This document shows positions 13,855-15,912 of a stretch of 15,912 nt of DNA, piece by piece; positions within the stretch are counted from its first letter, which is position 1, and each line of letters opens with the position of its first letter. The position numbers and the translations under genes were made by a program. This stretch comes from Campylobacteraceae bacterium. Its GTDB lineage: Bacteria; Campylobacterota; Campylobacteria; Campylobacterales; Sulfurovaceae. The notes under the pieces are model-generated. The model ran no database searches and was not told the DNA's origin. It worked only from the letters and a program-made list of their open reading frames with translations. Where the stretch lies: positions 1 through 15,912 of the forward strand of contig JALVEV010000035.1 of NCBI GenBank assembly GCA_027030605.1, read 5' to 3'.

Positions 13855-14601
13855 TTATAAATTTTGTTTATGATATCGTTCAATTTTTACTAAAATATCT
13901 TGACTATATTGAGTAGAGTGTAAGAGAATATAGGGAATATATAGTCCCTTTTCATTGCTAAAAAATGATTTATTCGCTGCCCAAATAGTTGAAATCTGTT
14001 CAACATTTTTTTTCAACTCTTTAGAGTAATTATACTCATTAGCTTCTAGTAGAATAGAATCTATTTTAGCTATGGCTCGATGCATCTTTTCTCTATTAAA
14101 ATCATTACTTATTCCTATTTTTGATGCCATATAGTAACTGGTAACATACTCAAAGAGATATTGAGCTTTTTTACTTAACATTAGCATCTTCTCCTCTTTA
14201 GTATAGTCATATTTATGCTCATCAATAATAGCATCAGAACCCTCAATAAACTCTTCAGCATAATTTAAAATTTGATTCACATTCTCAATGCTCTTCTTCT
14301 GATTAATAATCTTTTTAATAGCATTTAAATCTTGTTTAAAATAATTTATATAATATTTAGTACTATCACTTTTAGTCATTTCCAATATCTCATTGGCAAA
14401 TGATTCTAATTTATTTATATTCTTTTCTATTCTTTTTTTTAAAAAGTTATCATTTTTTTTATTATAGAGAAGTAGATAATCGACTGCAATTTTCTGACTT
14501 AAATACTGAATATTTTCAGAAGCCTCAATAATCTTTACATCTCCTCTAGTAGAGCCAAACAGTAGTAGTGAGAAAATTAGTATTAAAATTATTTTTTTCA
14601 T
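13855..14601 (-). CDS. Exported PilJ/NarX-like helical protein (second)
   Basis: 248 aa. Signal peptide (residues 1-20, KKIILILIFSLLLFGSTRG), then a helical periplasmic protein. The segment EASENIQYLSQKIAVDYLLL (26-45) resembles the PilJ/NarX P-box pattern (N-x-A-G-x-x-R-x-L-S-Q-R-x-x-K-x-Y). A second, degenerate copy is EKMLMLSKKAQYLFEYVTSY (about 137-156), so the protein is a duplicated helical unit. No enzyme motif and no lipobox. It starts with a 4-bp ATGA overlap with the upstream paralogue and ends 12 bp before the hybrid kinase. The P-box is associated with nitrate/nitrite signalling in NarX/NarQ and with pilus chemotaxis in PilJ. As a free periplasmic protein it could present a ligand to the kinase; this is inference from gene order and domain kind. 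Confidence 0.7.
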   Translation of the reverse strand: MKKIILILIFSLLLFGSTRGDVKIIEASENIQYLSQKIAVDYLLLYNKKNDNFLKKRIEKNINKLESFANEILEMTKSDSTKYYINYFKQDLNAIKKIINQKKSIENVNQILNYAEEFIEGSDAIIDEHKYDYTKEEKMLMLSKKAQYLFEYVTSYYMASKIGISNDFNREKMHRAIAKIDSILLEANEYNYSKELKKNVEQISTIWAANKSFFSNEKGLYIPYILLHSTQYSQDILVKIERYHKQNL

Positions 14602-15374
14602 TGTTTTTTCATAGCCATATATAGAGTAGATATCTCTTTCATTTTTTTAGAAATTCGAGTTGTTGAATTAAATACAATAGAGTTGATAAATCTCTTACCT
14701 TCATAAATTGGGTAAGCACTTTTCCAAATTGTATCGACCTCTTTTAATTTTTTTGCAATAATTTTACTATTTTGTTTATTCTCCATCAATTTTTTATGAT
14801 TTATAGCAAATGCCTTAATAGTCACTTCTATCTTCTTTTTAAGAGCTTCATCATTTTTATTTAACTCTAAAGCTTTACAGTAGGTTGCAATTTTTTCGGC
14901 TAAAACTTGCTGTTGATTCGACTTTTCCATCGCTTCGTAAATATTTTTATTTAAATCTTTTTTCAATAGTGTTGCCACCTTTTTACTTTTTTTTAAAATA
15001 TCCTCACTAAGGTCTAAAATCTTTTTTGTATTCTCTTTACTATGTGGTTGCTTGACCAATGTATTAAACTTATTAGAACTTTTTTTAATATAAGTCATTA
15101 TAGTTCTAATTTGTGGACTTTTTGTTGAAGTATTTATTTTGGAATATGTTTTGTAAAAACTTTTCAATGCACTCTTTAACTGCTTATCTGCATTGCCTGA
15201 AACATTTGTTTTATTAATATATAAATATGCTTTTGAAATCCGTTGTGATAGAATTTGCTGTTGATTTACAATATTAATTAACTCTAATTTTTGAACATTT
15301 GATGTTCCTGTCTTAGAAAATGCACTACTTGTTACAAACAATATAATTATTAAACTCATATAAATTTTTTTCAT
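14598..15374 (-). CDS. Exported PilJ/NarX-like helical protein (first, lead gene of operon)
   Basis: 258 aa. Signal peptide, residues 1-20, likely cut after AFS. Two clear PilJ-type segments: LELINIVNQQQILSQRISKA (30-49) and YEAMEKSNQQQVLAEKIATY (about 147-166), each starting a long amphipathic helix. NQQQILSQRISKAYL matches the motif core N-x-x-x-x-x-L-S-Q-R-x-x-K-x-Y closely; the second copy has Ala and Glu in place of Ser and Gln. No enzyme motif. The protein is Lys- and Ser-rich with a 4-bp overlap to the next gene, and the three genes form one operon. ATG 15374 has AAGGAG (plus 15380-15385) 5 nt upstream. A plausible extended -10 promoter lies at 15465-15473. Probable role: periplasmic sensor or adaptor for the downstream hybrid kinase; ligand unknown. 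Confidence 0.75.
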   Translation of the reverse strand: MKKIYMSLIIILFVTSSAFSKTGTSNVQKLELINIVNQQQILSQRISKAYLYINKTNVSGNADKQLKSALKSFYKTYSKINTSTKSPQIRTIMTYIKKSSNKFNTLVKQPHSKENTKKILDLSEDILKKSKKVATLLKKDLNKNIYEAMEKSNQQQVLAEKIATYCKALELNKNDEALKKKIEVTIKAFAINHKKLMENKQNSKIIAKKLKEVDTIWKSAYPIYEGKRFINSIVFNSTTRISKKMKEISTLYMAMKKQ

Positions 15375-15464
15375 TTTTTCTCCTTACTCTATTATAAAGT
15401 AATAAATTAATTGAGGAGGTATAAGAGAAGCATTAGAGCATTCATCTCAACTTCCCCATATGCT

Positions 15465-15473
15465 ATTATACCA
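15465..15473 (-). promoter_or_regulatory. Extended -10 promoter of the PilJ/hybrid-kinase operon
   Basis: On the minus strand TGGTATAAT (plus ATTATACCA, 15465-15473) is a perfect extended -10 (TGnTATAAT). The predicted start is near 15458, giving an 84-nt leader. No -35 is needed for this type. A second TATAAT (plus 15391-15396) closer to the gene would start transcription inside the ribosome site and is less likely to be productive. Confidence 0.55.
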
Positions 15474-15637
15474 TTTAACTTAATGATTTTCTATTATTTT
15501 ATGTGTTTTTATGTAACTTTTTATTATTTTTAGTTATAAAATTAGTTCAATTTCTTATATTTTTAGGATTCTTAAAGTTCTTATTTTAACTCTTTCTTAT
15601 CTCTATAAGCTCTATAAATGGTAGTTTTTAATTAATA

Positions 15638-15671
15638 GGAGAGGAGTATCTCCTCCTTAAATACGGAGGAG
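15638..15671. other. Mutually exclusive hairpins built on a CTCCTCC arm
   Basis: GAGGAG (15641-15646), loop TAT, CTCCTC (15650-15655) is one perfect 6-bp stem. The same middle arm CTCCTCC (15650-15656) also pairs perfectly over 7 bp with GGAGGAG (15665-15671) across TTAAATAC. Only one can form. On + the second stem is followed by TTGTGATTTTT, terminator-like; on - it lies just after the stop of the right-edge gene and may end its transcript. GGAGGAG resembles a Shine-Dalgarno sequence and CTCCTCC its complement. Confidence 0.5.
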
Positions 15672-15702
15672 TTGTGATTTTTATGAATAGGTAGGAACTA
15701 TT

Positions 15703-15912
15703 TTACTTTTTACTTAGCTCCTTCTCTTCTACTATCTCTTTCTGTGAAGGAGAATCCATAGGCTCTTCTAATGCCCCTGCTATTTTGGTCTCTTCCATCT
15801 TAATCCCCTCTGGAACAGCATCAGAGTAGATATTAACAGCACACTGTTTAAAGTTAGGCTCAAATGATTTAGGGTCAAAGTCAGCAATAGTCACACTATT
15901 TATCAACTGCTC
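15703..15912 (-). CDS. 3' end of an unrecognised gene (partial at right edge)
   Basis: The minus-strand frame is open to the right edge and ends in TAA at 15703-15705; 69 codons are visible. The TTG at 15906 is in-frame but two further codons (Glu, Gln) are readable upstream, so the true start is probably outside the window. The sequence begins EQLINSVTIADFDPKSFEPN and continues with KQCAVNIYSDAVPEGIKM; the last 25 residues are a low-complexity acidic/lysine tail ending ELSKK. I cannot assign a family. No hydrophobic segment is visible. The competing hairpins at 15638-15671 lie about 32 bp after the stop and may terminate it. Confidence 0.55.
   Translation of the reverse strand, partial: EQLINSVTIADFDPKSFEPNFKQCAVNIYSDAVPEGIKMEETKIAGALEEPMDSPSQKEIVEEKELSKK

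Larger units (their letters stand above)
15375..15702. other. 328-bp intergenic region: operon leader, promoter, competing hairpins
   Basis: AT-rich region between the lead PilJ-like gene and the right-edge gene, both on minus. The operon leader (15375 to about 15458) contains the ribosome site and a possible 12-codon Leu-rich reading frame (15407-15445, MNALMLLLYLLN). The extended -10 is at 15465-15473. From 15474 to 15635 I see only T-rich DNA with no gene. The three-arm hairpin set at 15638-15671 follows. No tRNA or known riboswitch fold was recognised. Confidence 0.5.

Noticed and set aside
15703..15906. Right-edge frame as a complete 67-residue gene starting at TTG 15906
   Set aside because: The frame stays open to the window edge and no ribosome site can be seen, so it is more likely the end of a longer gene.

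Overview
The window looks like the chromosome of a low-GC Campylobacterota (epsilonproteobacterial) bacterium, probably a free-living or marine Sulfurimonas/Sulfurovum/Arcobacter-type lineage. This rests on a Hcp-like cysteine-paired Sel1 protein, a MutS7-type MutS fused to an HNH nuclease (a subfamily known from Campylobacterota, giant viruses and octocoral mitochondria), TATAAT/TATACT -10 boxes mostly without a clear -35, and frequent TTG/GTG starts. The genus is an inference; no rRNA or other marker gene is present.

Layout. 1-604 is the 3' end of ilvD on +. It converges on a minus-strand Sel1-repeat gene (727-1683), and the gap holds two inverted copies of a hairpin repeat (620-717, REPIN-like) that may also terminate transcription. 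An AT-rich divergent region (1684-1973) leads into a plus-strand cell-wall block: an NlpC/P60 lipoprotein (1974-2645) and two tandem paralogous LdtD-type L,D-transpeptidases (2766-4511, 4594-6288). Next is the MutS7-HNH gene (6344-9277), then a small two-helix membrane protein (9415-9792). An overlapping pair follows (9887-10621, 10608-11303): a NtrC-like protein with a degenerate ATPase core and a Fis-type helix-turn-helix, and a PAS protein with what looks like a decayed histidine-kinase ATPase domain.

From 11293 to the right edge everything is on the minus strand. A tight three-gene operon (15374 down to 11293) encodes two exported proteins, each with two PilJ/NarX-like helical segments, and a hybrid histidine kinase with a NIT-like periplasmic sensor. 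A 328-bp AT-rich region with an extended -10 promoter and a set of mutually exclusive hairpins separates this operon from the 3' end of an unrecognised gene at the right edge.

How the genes work together. NlpC/P60 and the two L,D-transpeptidases plausibly remodel peptidoglycan cross-links in the periplasm. MutS7-HNH combines mismatch recognition, ATPase and a putative nicking domain in one polypeptide. The PilJ-like proteins plausibly feed a periplasmic signal to the NIT hybrid kinase. The degenerate NtrB/NtrC-like pair looks like a repurposed two-component system. The most unusual items are the MutS7-HNH fusion, the PilJ-PilJ-NIT kinase operon, the decayed NtrBC-like pair and the REPIN-like doublet.
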